DNA of 64,000 nucleotides from Methanosarcina barkeri MS (GCF_000970025.1 NZ_CP009528.1:2281168-2345167), one strand, 5' to 3'. Positions 36,939-46,504 are shown, counted from the stretch's first letter. The notes: generated by a model from the letters alone, not told the origin. Numbers and translations are program-made.

Positions 36939-37223
36939 TTATTTGGGCGATATCTCTTCCACCTCTTCAGCTCCGGCATCGAGTTCCTTTTTCTGTTGAG
37001 AGTCAAACTTAAGTAAAAGGGCCTGGAACTCTCCAATGTGTGTTTTTTCCTCTTTTGCCACATCCATAAGCACGGCTTTTATATTCGCATCTTTTGTTAA
37101 GTTTGCCATCTGCTCATAAAGGTTTACAGCATCAAGTTCGGCAATAATTGCAGCTCTTAGTATTTCTTTATCAATATCTTCTTCAGATATGCTTTTAAGA
37201 TCTATAGGTATTTTGGATAACAA
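36939..37223 (-). CDS. Ferritin-like diiron protein (encapsulated-ferritin type)
   Basis: 94 residues, TTG start at 37223 preceded by GGGGG. Two helices with the iron-ligand pattern IIAELDAVNLYEQMA (Glu) and VAKEEKTHIGEFQALLL (Glu and ExxH), as in the short EncFtn/rubrerythrin-like group whose active site forms between two subunits. The C-terminus is an acidic tail LDAGAEEVEE. No encapsulin shell gene lies in the window. Likely iron oxidation/storage or peroxide defence. Confidence 0.75.
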   Translation of the reverse strand: MLSKIPIDLKSISEEDIDKEILRAAIIAELDAVNLYEQMANLTKDANIKAVLMDVAKEEKTHIGEFQALLLKFDSQQKKELDAGAEEVEEISPK

Positions 37224-37322
37224 CTTGTTATTCCCCCTTGTTTACATGTATGTGGATATAAAAATAAATACGTTTACTATATTGCACTTACCAGATTACA
37301 CTTACCAAATCAGGGAATTGAA

Positions 37323-38468
37323 TCAGCCGTAGCTGATCCTGTAAATTGCATTATTCTTGTCATCCGAAACAAGCAGGGCTCCGTCAGGCATTACAAGGAC
37401 ATCAACAGGTCTTCCCCAGGCTGCAAGTCCTTGAAGCCAGCCATTGGCAAAAGGTTCATAACTTACAGGCTTTCCGTTCTCCAGCCTGACAAGGGAAACC
37501 CGATATCCGATTGGGATTTTTCTGTTCCAGGATCCATGTTCTGCAATAAAAATCTGGTTTCTGTACTCTTCAGGAAACATTGTGTCTGTGTAAAAGGTCA
37601 TTCCAAGAGCAGCAACATGCGGCCCCAGTTTCATTTCGGGAGGTGTGAATTCCGAGCAGTTCCTGAGTTTCCCAAATTCAGGATCCGGAATATCTCCCCC
37701 ATGGCAATAAGGAAAACCGAAATGCATTCCCTTTACAGGTGCCCTGTTAAGTTCATCCGGAGGCGCGTCATCTCCAAGCCAGTCCCTTCCGTTGTCAGTA
37801 AACCATAATTCTTCGGTCCTGGGATTCCAATCAAATCCTACACTATTCCTGACACCCTTTGCAAAAATCTCAAGCTGGCTTCCGTCGGGCTCCATTCTCA
37901 TAATTGTTCCATACCGTTCGTCCTCTCCCTCCTTATTACAAACATTGCAAGGCATTCCTACAGGCACATACAGCTTTCCATCAGGCCCGAATTTAATGTA
38001 TTTCCAGCCGTGAGCGCGGTCGGACGGAAAATTATCGTTCACCACAACAGGTTCAGGCGGATTTTCAAGCCTTGCTTCGATCTCATCATAGCGGATCACC
38101 CTGGAAACCTCAGCGACATATAGCGAACCGTTCCTGAACGCCACCCCGTTTGGCATGTCCAGGCCCTCAGCAAGCACAAGAACCTCGTCGGCTTTACTGT
38201 CATTGTTCCGGTCAAGAACTGCATAAACTTTTCCTGTATCCCGGCTTCCGACAAAGATAGTGCCATTAGGGCTAAGCGCCATTGACCTTGCACCCTCAAT
38301 ATTCTCAGCATAATATCCAATGGAAAAACCGGGAGGAAGCTCGATGCAGTCAAGTCCTATCCCGTTTTCTCCGCAGTCATTAAGTGGTATGGTTCTGAGA
38401 GCCGCGTAAGCTACAAAAATAAGTGCAATGACTGCAAAAAAACCAAGTATTATTCTTGTTCCTTTCAT
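37323..38468 (-). CDS. Sorbosone-dehydrogenase-like beta-propeller protein
   Basis: 381 residues from ATG 38468 (GGTGGGGG just upstream; an in-frame extension to 38498 overlaps the next gene). Residues 1-25 form a membrane anchor or signal. The rest is a six-bladed propeller of the PQQ glucose/sorbosone dehydrogenase (GSDH) type: GYYAENIEGARSMALSPNG, YGTIMRMEPDGSQLEIFAKGVRNSVGFDWNP, LWFTDNGRDWLGDD, HGGDIPDPEFGKL, AEHGSWNR. Extracytoplasmic. Methanosarcina are not known to make PQQ, so true substrate and cofactor are open. Adjacent ATP10-like gene suggests one transcript. Confidence 0.85.
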   Translation of the reverse strand: MKGTRIILGFFAVIALIFVAYAALRTIPLNDCGENGIGLDCIELPPGFSIGYYAENIEGARSMALSPNGTIFVGSRDTGKVYAVLDRNNDSKADEVLVLAEGLDMPNGVAFRNGSLYVAEVSRVIRYDEIEARLENPPEPVVVNDNFPSDRAHGWKYIKFGPDGKLYVPVGMPCNVCNKEGEDERYGTIMRMEPDGSQLEIFAKGVRNSVGFDWNPRTEELWFTDNGRDWLGDDAPPDELNRAPVKGMHFGFPYCHGGDIPDPEFGKLRNCSEFTPPEMKLGPHVAALGMTFYTDTMFPEEYRNQIFIAEHGSWNRKIPIGYRVSLVRLENGKPVSYEPFANGWLQGLAAWGRPVDVLVMPDGALLVSDDKNNAIYRISYG

Positions 38469-38494
38469 TTCCCCCACCATTTTTTGAGATTTTA

Positions 38495-39067
38495 TCATAT
38501 GAGAATTTCTGCAGTCTCAAAAAGTTCTCTTTCAGTCTCAGGTCTAGAATACCCTTGTCCTTTCCAGCGGATAATTCCTTTCTGATCCAGCAAAAAGACA
38601 TAGGCAAGGTTCGTATCTTCCATTCCAAGAATTTTCTGATAGCCGGAGTAATCTCCATAATAAGTAACTACATTGCCATGTTTTTCTACTGGAATCCCAC
38701 TTCTCATACCTGAGTCGATTACCCAGGAGACGATCTTCCAGGCTTTGTTTATCATCGGAATTTCATAGATTGCAAACCTGCTGTCTTTTCCGAATTTCCT
38801 TTCAAAAGGCTGAACCCAGGAATCAATCATATTCTGGGCACTACGCACAAAAGCAATACAGACGAGTGTTACCTTTCCCTCCAAAGCACCTGGAAAATTT
38901 ACGACGTCACCGACAAGTGCTTTTGATGTGATTTCCGGAAAAAGCTGTCCGATAATATTTTGTTCAGTTTTTTCAGGATAGACATCCCTCTGATTAATTG
39001 CCTCATTCTTCGAAGATTCAACCTCTTCTGAAATAATCTGCTCTAAATTCTCCTGATCTTTTTTAAT
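38495..39067 (-). CDS. ATP10/thioredoxin-fold protein with abnormal start
   Basis: About 190 residues. The C-terminal 150 residues (VVNFPGALEGKVTLVCIAFV...GYVFLLDQKG-like) resemble the thioredoxin-fold ATP10 family, with SGMRSGIPVEKHGNVVTYYGD and LAYVFLLDQKGIIRWKGQG. The frame is open back to 39121 yet contains no ATG or GTG; the first TTG (38884) is inside the fold. ATT at 39067, giving (M)KKDQENLEQIISEE, lies 4 bp behind GGGGGGAG. Either a rare ATT start or a start-codon mutation. Overlap with the GSDH gene's upstream frame indicates an operon. Confidence 0.65.
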   Translation of the reverse strand: MKKDQENLEQIISEEVESSKNEAINQRDVYPEKTEQNIIGQLFPEITSKALVGDVVNFPGALEGKVTLVCIAFVRSAQNMIDSWVQPFERKFGKDSRFAIYEIPMINKAWKIVSWVIDSGMRSGIPVEKHGNVVTYYGDYSGYQKILGMEDTNLAYVFLLDQKGIIRWKGQGYSRPETERELFETAEILI

Positions 39068-39301
39068 TAAGCTCCCCCCATTTGGAATTAGAGAATAAAG
39101 ATGAAAAGACGTACAAATTATACAAGTTTATCATATGTGACGACATAATGAACAGGTGGGAAATTCAAAGGCATTTTTATCCATAGAAAACCACATCCGA
39201 AAGTGGTAGTTGTGGATAGGAAAATACAATCGGAATCGTACAACAGGAAATGATCTTTTTGCGTTAAAATGAATATTGTAATTTTACAAATAAAAACCCT
39301 A

Positions 39302-39376
39302 CTCAACTGATAGAAGAAGCCAGGGAAGATGTCAAATCGGGCAGACTAATGGATAAACAACGAATCTTTGAATAAT
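39302..39376 (+). pseudogene. Antitoxin C-terminal relic
   Basis: Reads QLIEEAREDVKSGRLMDKQRIFE then stop, the C-terminal phrase (EEAREDVKxGRxMD) of small archaeal type II antitoxins. No start and no toxin partner remain. Confidence 0.4.
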
Positions 39377-40316
39377 TCCTAAGATATGTAGCGTTTTTAA
39401 ATACAGCGAAAATCGTACCGAATACCAGGGCCTAAAAATTGCAGGTATAGCATCCGTTTTCACGAATTTTTACATAGACGTCCCCATATTGAGAATCAAC
39501 ATGTCTAGACCCGCTAGTCAAATATCAAATTTAGAAAACAAGGTAATTCAAGAGCTTAAAAGTGAAGTTTTACAGTTCAGAAAATCCACGGATGAGAAAA
39601 CATCCATGGAAACGAGGAATATCCATGGAGACGAGAGAAAATCCATGGAAAACAAGATTCTGGATATTATAGCAAGCTAAATGGGCGTTTTGAAACGGGG
39701 GTGATGATTTTAAAGAAAAGTATCAGCGGCATTTTTAAAGCATGAAAAACGATACTGCATACAAAAAATAGATTAAAAATATAAAAAACCGATTACATTA
39801 GGCGTTTTCATAAAACTTGAATTTCATTACGAATTTAAGGAATATGGGAACAATAGAAAACATAAACTAAAAACAGGTATATAAGGACTCTTTATTGGTT
39901 GCTTAACAAGATTTGACAGTAGAAAAACCAATTAAAATAGAAAGAGTTATATGTTTGAGTAAACATATCACCATCGTGGGCCAACCCAAAGTATCAAGAC
40001 CAAACAAAAAAATCCTGTGAACTGTCTCAGCCGATTTCGAATCCTCTTTATTAGGAAGCAGGAATTCGCATCGGCCAGCCCACGTTTTTTCTATTATTAC
40101 GATCTCGTTTTCTGTGCTTGTATTCCTCTTTTAACCAAGTCGTCTTTAGGTATTTCAGGTAGAGGATTATCCTCAAATCCTTTTATGATATTGAATTTTT
40201 GAGTTTTATATTATACGAATTATAAAATAATAAGATGTTAAGTTTATATGAAAAATAACTCAGAAATTGTGGTAGCTGGATAATTACGGTAATTGAAGAT
40301 TTCTTTGGTTTTTGTT

Positions 40317-40385
40317 TCTGGCGGCGGGTTTTTGTTAGGAGGGGGCGGGGCGGTGGACTTATTTTTTGGGTGGGTTTTTGAGTTC
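40317..40385. repeat. G-rich repeat, copy 1
   Basis: GGCGGCGGGTTTTTGTT...GGAGGGGGCGGGGCGGTGGACTTATTTTTTGGGTGGG; a related copy lies at 42146-42231 in the same orientation, on the other side of the AAA ATPase gene. Four or more G-runs in each could form a quadruplex on the plus strand. Confidence 0.7.
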
Positions 40386-40667
40386 ACTTATGAGAATTCT
40401 GCAGGTTAATAGCGATAATAAGCATTTCTTAGTTGGGTGGATAAAATGAATCTATCAAACTTTGTAATAATAGTCCCCTTTTTGATTTTTTCATTTTAAC
40501 TACTGTAATTCACTTAAATAGCTTTCATCATAATGATCAGTTTAGATCTAAACCTTTCATTATAATGAAAAGTATAAAGGAAGAAGAAGGATCAGGTATG
40601 TTTTTGTGTGGAAAATGATTCTTGGAGTGGAATGATTATGAATGAGTGTACTTGATTGTGAAATTAT

Positions 40668-41957
40668 TCATTCGAGAAGCCATTTCCATACCGGTTTCAA
40701 AATAATTTTTTTTCCTCCTGCATCAAGTATGTCGTCCTCTTCAAACGTCAGGATAAGCCCACTGTCCAGTTTATAAGTCGTCATTGCCTCTATTAATCCT
40801 TCAATTTCTCTCTTTCTTGTTTCTGGACTGTTCAGGTCCACTGAAACCTGAATTGCTTCCTTGATCCGCATCCCTTCCCTCAGCACAAAATCACATTCCT
40901 TTTTTTCGGAATGATAATACAGTTCTTTTTCTCTTCTAAGAAGTTCAACAAAGACCAGGTTTTCAAGCCTCTGCCCTTTGTTTTCGGAAAAATTGAAAGC
41001 TACTGTTTTCAGGAAACTGTTGTCAATCGTGTAGATTTTTGAAGACGATACCTTCTGCTTTTTCAGTGAGTAGTCAAACCTGGGGAGCTGGTAGAGTAAA
41101 AACACATTCTGGAAGTAATCAAGGTAGTTTTTGATCGTACTTAAACTCTTTATTCCGGTTATTTTTCTCAATGTGGGATAGGAATACGCTCTGCCCACAT
41201 TGGAAAGCAGGAACAGAACCAGGTCCTTAAGAGCTCTTACCTCTTTTATATTGTAGCGGACCAGAACGTCTTTGTTCAGGATATCTTCGAAATACCCTCT
41301 GGATAGCTCAAGGTCCCCACTTATCAGGACAAGCGGAAAGCCTCCTTTTTCGAAGTATTCCAGAAAATAGCTAAATATCTCAGCTTTTCTGGAGCTTGTA
41401 AGCATGCCAGATTCTATTTTTTCTCCTGTGATTTCGATACCCTTCAGACGCAGTAACTCCCTGAAGGAGAAAGGAAAGAGTTTGAGCACTTTGTTTCTTC
41501 CGGTCAAAAATGTAGAAATTTCTGAACTGAGAAGCTGGGAATTCGAGCCTGTAGCAAACACTTTTTTGCCTTCTTTGTAGAGGTTGTTCAGCCACCTCTC
41601 CCAGAGTGGCACATTCTGTATTTCATCAAAAAAATAATACACCTGCCCTGTTCCGCTTTTGTCCAGCTCCTCCCTATAAAACTCAATTATGAGGTCCTGC
41701 AAATCCTGAAAATTCTTAACTTCAAAATCCGAAAGCCGGATATCATCAAAGTCCACATAAAACTTAACTCCTTCCAGCTGCCCGGCTATCAATTTCAAAA
41801 GCGAACTCTTCCCACACCTCCTGATCCCCGAGATGATAACGATTTCATTTCCCCGGAGGTATCTCTCAAGATCTATATCGCGGTAAACAAGCTCCTCCAC
41901 TTTCCTGAAAGATTCTTGCTGATCGATTATTACCTGTCGAAGCTGGCTTTTCTCCAT
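40668..41957 (-). CDS. AAA-type ATPase with DUF4143
   Basis: 429 residues. Walker A ISGIRRCGKSSLLK (44-51 core), Walker B/Glu YYFFDEIQNVPLWERW (about 107-122), sensor region VFATGSNSQLLSSEISTFLTGR, then winged-helix and C-terminal DUF4143 nuclease-like domain (ELLRREKELYYHSEKKECDFVLREG). This is the archaeal/bacterial DUF4143 ATPase group, often variable accessory genes. Start ATG 41957. It is bounded on both sides by copies of a G-rich repeat, so it may be a transferred cassette. Confidence 0.9.
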   Translation of the reverse strand: MEKSQLRQVIIDQQESFRKVEELVYRDIDLERYLRGNEIVIISGIRRCGKSSLLKLIAGQLEGVKFYVDFDDIRLSDFEVKNFQDLQDLIIEFYREELDKSGTGQVYYFFDEIQNVPLWERWLNNLYKEGKKVFATGSNSQLLSSEISTFLTGRNKVLKLFPFSFRELLRLKGIEITGEKIESGMLTSSRKAEIFSYFLEYFEKGGFPLVLISGDLELSRGYFEDILNKDVLVRYNIKEVRALKDLVLFLLSNVGRAYSYPTLRKITGIKSLSTIKNYLDYFQNVFLLYQLPRFDYSLKKQKVSSSKIYTIDNSFLKTVAFNFSENKGQRLENLVFVELLRREKELYYHSEKKECDFVLREGMRIKEAIQVSVDLNSPETRKREIEGLIEAMTTYKLDSGLILTFEEDDILDAGGKKIILKPVWKWLLE

Positions 41958-42145
41958 CTAAGTTAGATATCTGAAAGCTGGTTTATATAGTTTTCTTTGG
42001 CATTTTACTAGTGTTTATAAAAGAATGTGAAATTGTAATGTAAAGTTTAAAAAGAGATATCTAAGTTTAATCACCTTCCTTGGGTCTGTAATCTCTAACA
42101 AAATCAACGAGATTCCACAGGAGTGAAAACGTTTATGAAAATTTC

Positions 42146-42231
42146 CGGCGGCGGGCTTTTTGTTTGGAGGGGAGACGGGCGGTGGACTTATTTTTGGAGG
42201 CGGGTTTTTTGAATCGATTTTTTGAGTGAAC
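42146..42231. repeat. G-rich repeat, copy 2
   Basis: GGCGGCGGGCTTTTTGTTTGGAGGGGAGACGGGCGGTGGACTTATTTTTGGAGGCGGG aligns with 40317-40385. Both copies extend into TTTTTTGA(A/G)T sequence. Confidence 0.7.
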
Positions 42232-42357
42232 CACGCCCGTAAGCCCAATTTTGAAGAATTTCTGAACTCAGGGCTGGTTAGAAGAATTTCGATGAATCTT
42301 AAAATGGGGTACCATACGACTGCGAAGCAGGCGGCGAAGACCGAAAAAGATTGAAAA

Positions 42358-44076
42358 TTACCTTGAAATTTGATATGTAATGACAAAAATAATCAGAGAT
42401 ACCATCATCAGACCAAAAACAGTTTCTCCCATTACTAACGGTTGCATTAACGTTATTGATATATCAGGCTGTATATTTGGAAAACTGTATCCTGTAAAGG
42501 TAGTGAGACTAAAGTAGAGATAGTCAATCAGTTTGACTTCTCTCCCTTGAACAATTATACCATTTATCTTCCAGAAACAAAAACCAAATAGAATAATACC
42601 AATCATAGAAGAAAAAATAGGATTCCAAATTTGGTCTCCATGCCCTGCTAAAACTTTTAGGATAAATCCGTCAAAAACTCTTGCTCTAATATTATTCTTA
42701 AAGCCGCCCTTTGTAAGTAAAAGTTTTCGATAAGACTCATTTGCCCTATAATGAGAATGTTTTGCTTGAAGACTGTCACCATTGGATGAATAAAAGTTAT
42801 ATAATTTTGTATATATTTCGAAGGACGATTCATAAAGAAGTTCTTTCCTATATGAAGATAAGAAATCTGCAAATTCAAAAAGAAATTCTTTCCTATCGTC
42901 AAATAAGAAATCTGCGTTTACAATAGCTATCATGTAGTTTTTTAGTACTGGTATTTTGTTCCAAAGAGAAATATTTTCATTAGGCTTTTTATAAAATACT
43001 AAATCATCGAATTTTTCCTTAATTTTATAAGAAATTTCCCCTTTTTGATATGCATCAATTAAATCTTTGTAGAAAATAACTTTGAAAATATTAAGTGATT
43101 TACCATAACCGATATACCTTATAATTTCTGCTTTATTTAAAGCATTTAATACAAAAACGGAATCACTCTCAAAGTCCTCAATTTTTTTGACGTCAAAAAT
43201 AATTTGTTTATTTAATATAAATAGAAATAGTTTTTCAGTAGAGAGAGTATCTGCAACGAATTCGTTAATCTCTTTTTCACTAATCTTAGTAGACTTAAAG
43301 AAAATGGCATTTCTAAACGTCTTTGTTTCATCAACATATGAGCTAGATATATTTGAACCTATGAGCTTAGTATCTTCTAAAATGGATTTAGAATCAAAAA
43401 TAGTGCCTACTAAAGATGCCTGTCTTATATCAGCATAACTAAGATCTGCTCCACTCAGATCTGAATAAGCTAAATCAGATTTTGAAAGATCAGAATAAAG
43501 TAGGTTCGCTTCAATTAATTTACATCCTCTTAAATTTGCATTTTCGAGAGTAGCATATTTCAAATTTACTCTGCTAAGATTCGCACCACTCAAGTCTGAA
43601 TTTGTTAGATTAGCATATCCTAAGTCAGCATTCTGAAAATTTACTGTAGTGAGACTATAATTTTCTAATCTTGCGAATATCAAGCATGCTCCTTTTAAAT
43701 TGGTTCTGAAAAATTTTGCTCCCTGCAAATCAGCTCTTGGTAGATGTGCATCTTCTAAATTCGCTTCTTTTAAATCTGAACCTTGAAAATTTGCGGAATC
43801 TAAGTTAGCTTTTCTTAAATTTGCTTTATAAAAAGATGAGCCCTTTAAATTAGCTAAAATTAAATTAATGCCTCGTAAATCAGCGTAGTTTAAATTGACT
43901 TTTTGAAGGAAAACACCCAAAATTTTGTTATCTTTTAGAAAATTTAGCTGATCCTGGGATGGTTTCTTTCCTTCGATTTTCTGATGCCAGTAACAATATT
44001 CACTACCTTCTTCAGATTCAAGAGGACATTTAAAGTTGTCATAAGTACCTTTGAACTTATACTTGCATCTACCCAT
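42358..44076 (-). CDS. Pentapeptide-repeat protein fused to an ion-channel domain
   Basis: 572 residues from ATG 44076 (AGGAG 8 bp upstream). Three parts: (1) residues 1-40 with a Cys/His cluster (GRCKYKF...FKCPLE...SEYCYWHQ) likely to bind zinc; (2) about 55-235, some 25 A(D/N)Lxx pentapeptides forming a right-handed beta-helix; (3) a helical linker and at the C-terminus two membrane helices around YLYFSLTTFTGYSFPNIQP, the pore loop of two-TM K+-channel domains, but with TGYS instead of TGYG. Predicted membrane-anchored channel or channel-like sensor. Comparable fusions exist in cyanobacteria. Flanks are relic-rich, hinting at transfer. Confidence 0.85.
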   Translation of the reverse strand: MGRCKYKFKGTYDNFKCPLESEEGSEYCYWHQKIEGKKPSQDQLNFLKDNKILGVFLQKVNLNYADLRGINLILANLKGSSFYKANLRKANLDSANFQGSDLKEANLEDAHLPRADLQGAKFFRTNLKGACLIFARLENYSLTTVNFQNADLGYANLTNSDLSGANLSRVNLKYATLENANLRGCKLIEANLLYSDLSKSDLAYSDLSGADLSYADIRQASLVGTIFDSKSILEDTKLIGSNISSSYVDETKTFRNAIFFKSTKISEKEINEFVADTLSTEKLFLFILNKQIIFDVKKIEDFESDSVFVLNALNKAEIIRYIGYGKSLNIFKVIFYKDLIDAYQKGEISYKIKEKFDDLVFYKKPNENISLWNKIPVLKNYMIAIVNADFLFDDRKEFLFEFADFLSSYRKELLYESSFEIYTKLYNFYSSNGDSLQAKHSHYRANESYRKLLLTKGGFKNNIRARVFDGFILKVLAGHGDQIWNPIFSSMIGIILFGFCFWKINGIIVQGREVKLIDYLYFSLTTFTGYSFPNIQPDISITLMQPLVMGETVFGLMMVSLIIFVITYQISR

Positions 44077-44228
44077 TAAACTGTCTCCTATACTTTCAAA
44101 AAAATGCAAAAGCTATTTAAATCAATCTAAAAAATCTAGATTTGAAAATATTGCATTAATTTCAAAGACTAAAAGACTATAATGAAAAATTAAAATTTCC
44201 TATCTCTTTTAGCAAACTGTCTATACTC

Positions 44229-45281
44229 TTATCCAAAATAATTCTCCTCCAACTTCTCCCCCCTTCCCTCCTGCTCTCTCGCATAAGCCACATACTTCCC
44301 GCTCTCCTTATCGAAAACGAACCTGTAAACCGTTTTGAAATAGGCCCAGTATTTAACATACTGATATCTCGCATCGCTCAGCGTAACATTTACCGAACCA
44401 TTTTCTTCCGAAATGCTGTAAACAGGATAATCGATTTCCTGAGGAACGGCTGTGCTGTAGAGTTTTCCGGCTCTTTCAACGTATGCGGAGGCGTCGGGAA
44501 CGGCGCCGGTCACGTTGATTTTTTCGATATAATCGCTTTTTTCGATCCCGGACCAGTAGCTCACTTCCATAATCCTGTAATGGGTGGAGTTATACGAATA
44601 CGCGGAAATGAACTTCCCTACAGACGAAGGATATGTATCCTGATAGCTGATTTTTGCGCCTTCCGAGCCGGAAATATAATTCACAAGAAATAGTTTTGCC
44701 ACCGGCAGGACCGCAATCCAGACCACAAGCACAATTAAAAGCGCGGGATAGAGTTTGCTCCGGTTTTTCGTGACAAGGGCACAGAAATTATTGAATTTTC
44801 CCTTCCACTTTCCGCGGCTTTTCATGTAAGCCACAAGTAAAAAGAAAATGGGCAGCAAGGGAAGAATATTTGCCAGCGGATCGAAAAAATAAATGGCTCC
44901 GAGAGTAGATGTTTCAGTGCTAAACGGATAAAAGGGACGCATTTTCCAGCTTGTAGCGTAATCAAGGTAGACATGGGAAAATATGGCTGCAAAGCCGGCG
45001 GCTGTAAACAGGCGGTCTTTTGTTTTAATCCAGATGAAAAGCGTGACAAGCAGGATGAAAAGGATTGAGTGCAGGAACTCCCTGTGGCCGAGAAGATAGA
45101 AAAGCTGGTTTCGCGCTTCGTGGCTTACGCTGCCGCTGATGAGAGCAAACAGGAAGTATGGGATAAAATCCAGGTCAGGAAGAATTGCCAGAAAACCGAG
45201 AGCATTTCGCTTTTTTCCTTTGAAGCCGAGAGCCAGGGCAATCAGAAAGCCGATTCCCAGGTGGGAGAGTGAATTTACCAT
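44229..45281 (-). CDS. YdjM-like membrane metal-dependent hydrolase
   Basis: 350 residues. The N-terminal 180 residues are a membrane domain with His/Asp motifs of the LexA-binding YdjM family: SLSHLGIGF, ILPDLDFIPYF, HREFLHSILFILL and IFSHVYLDYATSW. A C-terminal extracytoplasmic domain of about 150 residues follows (AYSYNSTHYRIMEVSYWSGIEKS...YRFVFDKESGKYV). A broken paralog of this second domain is at 46634-47012. Enzymatic substrate unknown; phospholipase or phosphatase activity is suggested for relatives. Confidence 0.88.
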   Translation of the reverse strand: MVNSLSHLGIGFLIALALGFKGKKRNALGFLAILPDLDFIPYFLFALISGSVSHEARNQLFYLLGHREFLHSILFILLVTLFIWIKTKDRLFTAAGFAAIFSHVYLDYATSWKMRPFYPFSTETSTLGAIYFFDPLANILPLLPIFFLLVAYMKSRGKWKGKFNNFCALVTKNRSKLYPALLIVLVVWIAVLPVAKLFLVNYISGSEGAKISYQDTYPSSVGKFISAYSYNSTHYRIMEVSYWSGIEKSDYIEKINVTGAVPDASAYVERAGKLYSTAVPQEIDYPVYSISEENGSVNVTLSDARYQYVKYWAYFKTVYRFVFDKESGKYVAYAREQEGRGEKLEENYFG

Positions 45282-45816
45282 TTACTTTCTTCCTCAACCA
45301 ATTTTTATCTTTATTTAGTTTTTAACTTCACTCCTGCCTCTACTGCACTTTTATTTTTATTGTTACCTGTAATCTTATATTTAACACATCAAAGCTTTCT
45401 TGGAGATCCTGAATACATTTCTTCAAAAATATCTACAGTTTGTATCTTTTACATTTAAATAGTTTGATGATAATTATATTTTGCACTTTGAATTGCCAGA
45501 TGCAATTTGATATGTGTTCGAAGAGACTCAAAGCAGATTGATCTGCAGCGAGAAATGTTCAGGGATAAAATTGTTTACGATAGAGCAATTTGAACAGATT
45601 CCTGTAACATAACTAAGGGGTAAAGCGTTTCGCGGGGCAGAATTTGTAGTGGGATCATTTGTAGTGAGGTCATTTGTAGGTGATCTTTTGTAGTGAGATC
45701 ATTTGTAGGTGATCTTTTGTAGTGTGATCTTTTTACTGATAAGTATAGATCTACATTTAATTCGGATTCCATAACAAATTTTGCAAAACCGGCGATCAAT
45801 AAGAGGGTAAAACAAC
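45282..45816. other. Intergenic region upstream of sod
   Basis: No gene. Holds the tandem repeat at 45637-45735 and, nearer the gene, the sod leader with GAGGG at 45803-45807. Confidence 0.45.
45637..45735. repeat. Compound tandem repeat upstream of sod
   Basis: TTTGTAGTGAGATCA and TTTGTAGGTGATC units alternate about seven times within 160 bp of the SOD start; GATCA/TGATC gives each unit a small inverted symmetry. Confidence 0.75.
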
Positions 45817-46428
45817 ATGACTAAAGGATTATACAAATTACCGGATTTGAAATATGGATATGGCGACCTAGCACCTTATATGTCCGAAGAGCAACTCAAG
45901 TTACATCATGACAAGCACCACCAGGCTTATGTTACTAATGCAAATGCAGCTATAGAAATGATGGACAAAGCAAGGAAAGAAGGGACTGACTTTGATTATA
46001 AGTCAACTGCAAAAGCCCTTTCTTTCAACCTGGGTGGGCATATCCTTCACAATTACTTCTGGTGGGAGATGACCCCTGAGAGCAATGCGAGCAAAGAGGC
46101 CGTGGGTGAACTGGCCGAGGTGATCAAAGATAACTTCGGAAGTTTTGACAGGTTTAAAAAGGAGTTTACCCAGGTTGCATCAAGCGTTGAAGGTTCCGGA
46201 TGGGCAGCCTTAACCTTCTGTAATGATACAAATAGACTTATGATCATGCAGATCGAAAAGCACAATGTAAATGTAGCTCCGGATTACCCTATCCTCATGG
46301 CGCTCGATGTGTGGGAGCACGCTTACTATATTGATTACAAGAACAATAGAGGTAAGTTCATAGAAGGATTCTGGAATATCCTCAACTGGGAAGAAATCGA
46401 TAAATATTTCACGAAAATCCAGAAGTAA
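45817..46428 (+). CDS. sod: Superoxide dismutase, Fe/Mn type
   Basis: 203 residues. All four metal ligands are present: H30 in LHHDKHHQAYV, H78 in HILHNYFWWEM, D164 and H168 in DVWEHAYYIDY. Cytosolic, removes superoxide. Whether iron or manganese is used is not settled from sequence; the GGHILHNYFWWEM context is typical of archaeal Fe-SODs. GAGGG ribosome site 9 bp before ATG. Monocistronic, with a hairpin and T-run after the stop. Confidence 0.96.
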   Translation: MTKGLYKLPDLKYGYGDLAPYMSEEQLKLHHDKHHQAYVTNANAAIEMMDKARKEGTDFDYKSTAKALSFNLGGHILHNYFWWEMTPESNASKEAVGELAEVIKDNFGSFDRFKKEFTQVASSVEGSGWAALTFCNDTNRLMIMQIEKHNVNVAPDYPILMALDVWEHAYYIDYKNNRGKFIEGFWNILNWEEIDKYFTKIQK

Positions 46429-46459
46429 CCAGAAAGTTGCTTTTTAAAGATTTCATGCT

Positions 46460-46504
46460 ATTCCGATTACGTTTACCATTATTGGAAAAATAAGTAATCG
46501 GAAT
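46460..46504 (+). terminator. Hairpin with T-rich tail after sod
   Basis: ATTCCGATTAC (46460-46470) is perfectly inverted as GTAATCGGAAT (46494-46504), followed by TTATTTTTTC. It lies 32 bp behind the SOD stop. Confidence 0.55.

Larger units (their letters stand above)
39068..40667. other. 1.6-kb gene-poor region with relics
   Basis: Holds an antitoxin-like relic (39302-39376), a possible 59-codon frame at 39501-39680 (Glu/Lys/Ser-rich, rated unlikely), a minus-strand relic near 40110-40200 reading IKGFEDNPLPEIPKDDLVKR, and a G-rich repeat (40317-40385). Nothing intact. Confidence 0.45.

Noticed and set aside
39489-39680. 63-codon plus-strand frame rich in Glu, Lys, Ser
   Set aside because: No family, contains CCATGGA direct repeats, surrounded by relics; probability of a real gene is low.
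42015-42386. 123-codon minus-strand frame reading through the G-rich repeat
   Set aside because: Pro/Lys-rich part is only the translated G-rich repeat; no homology or start signal.
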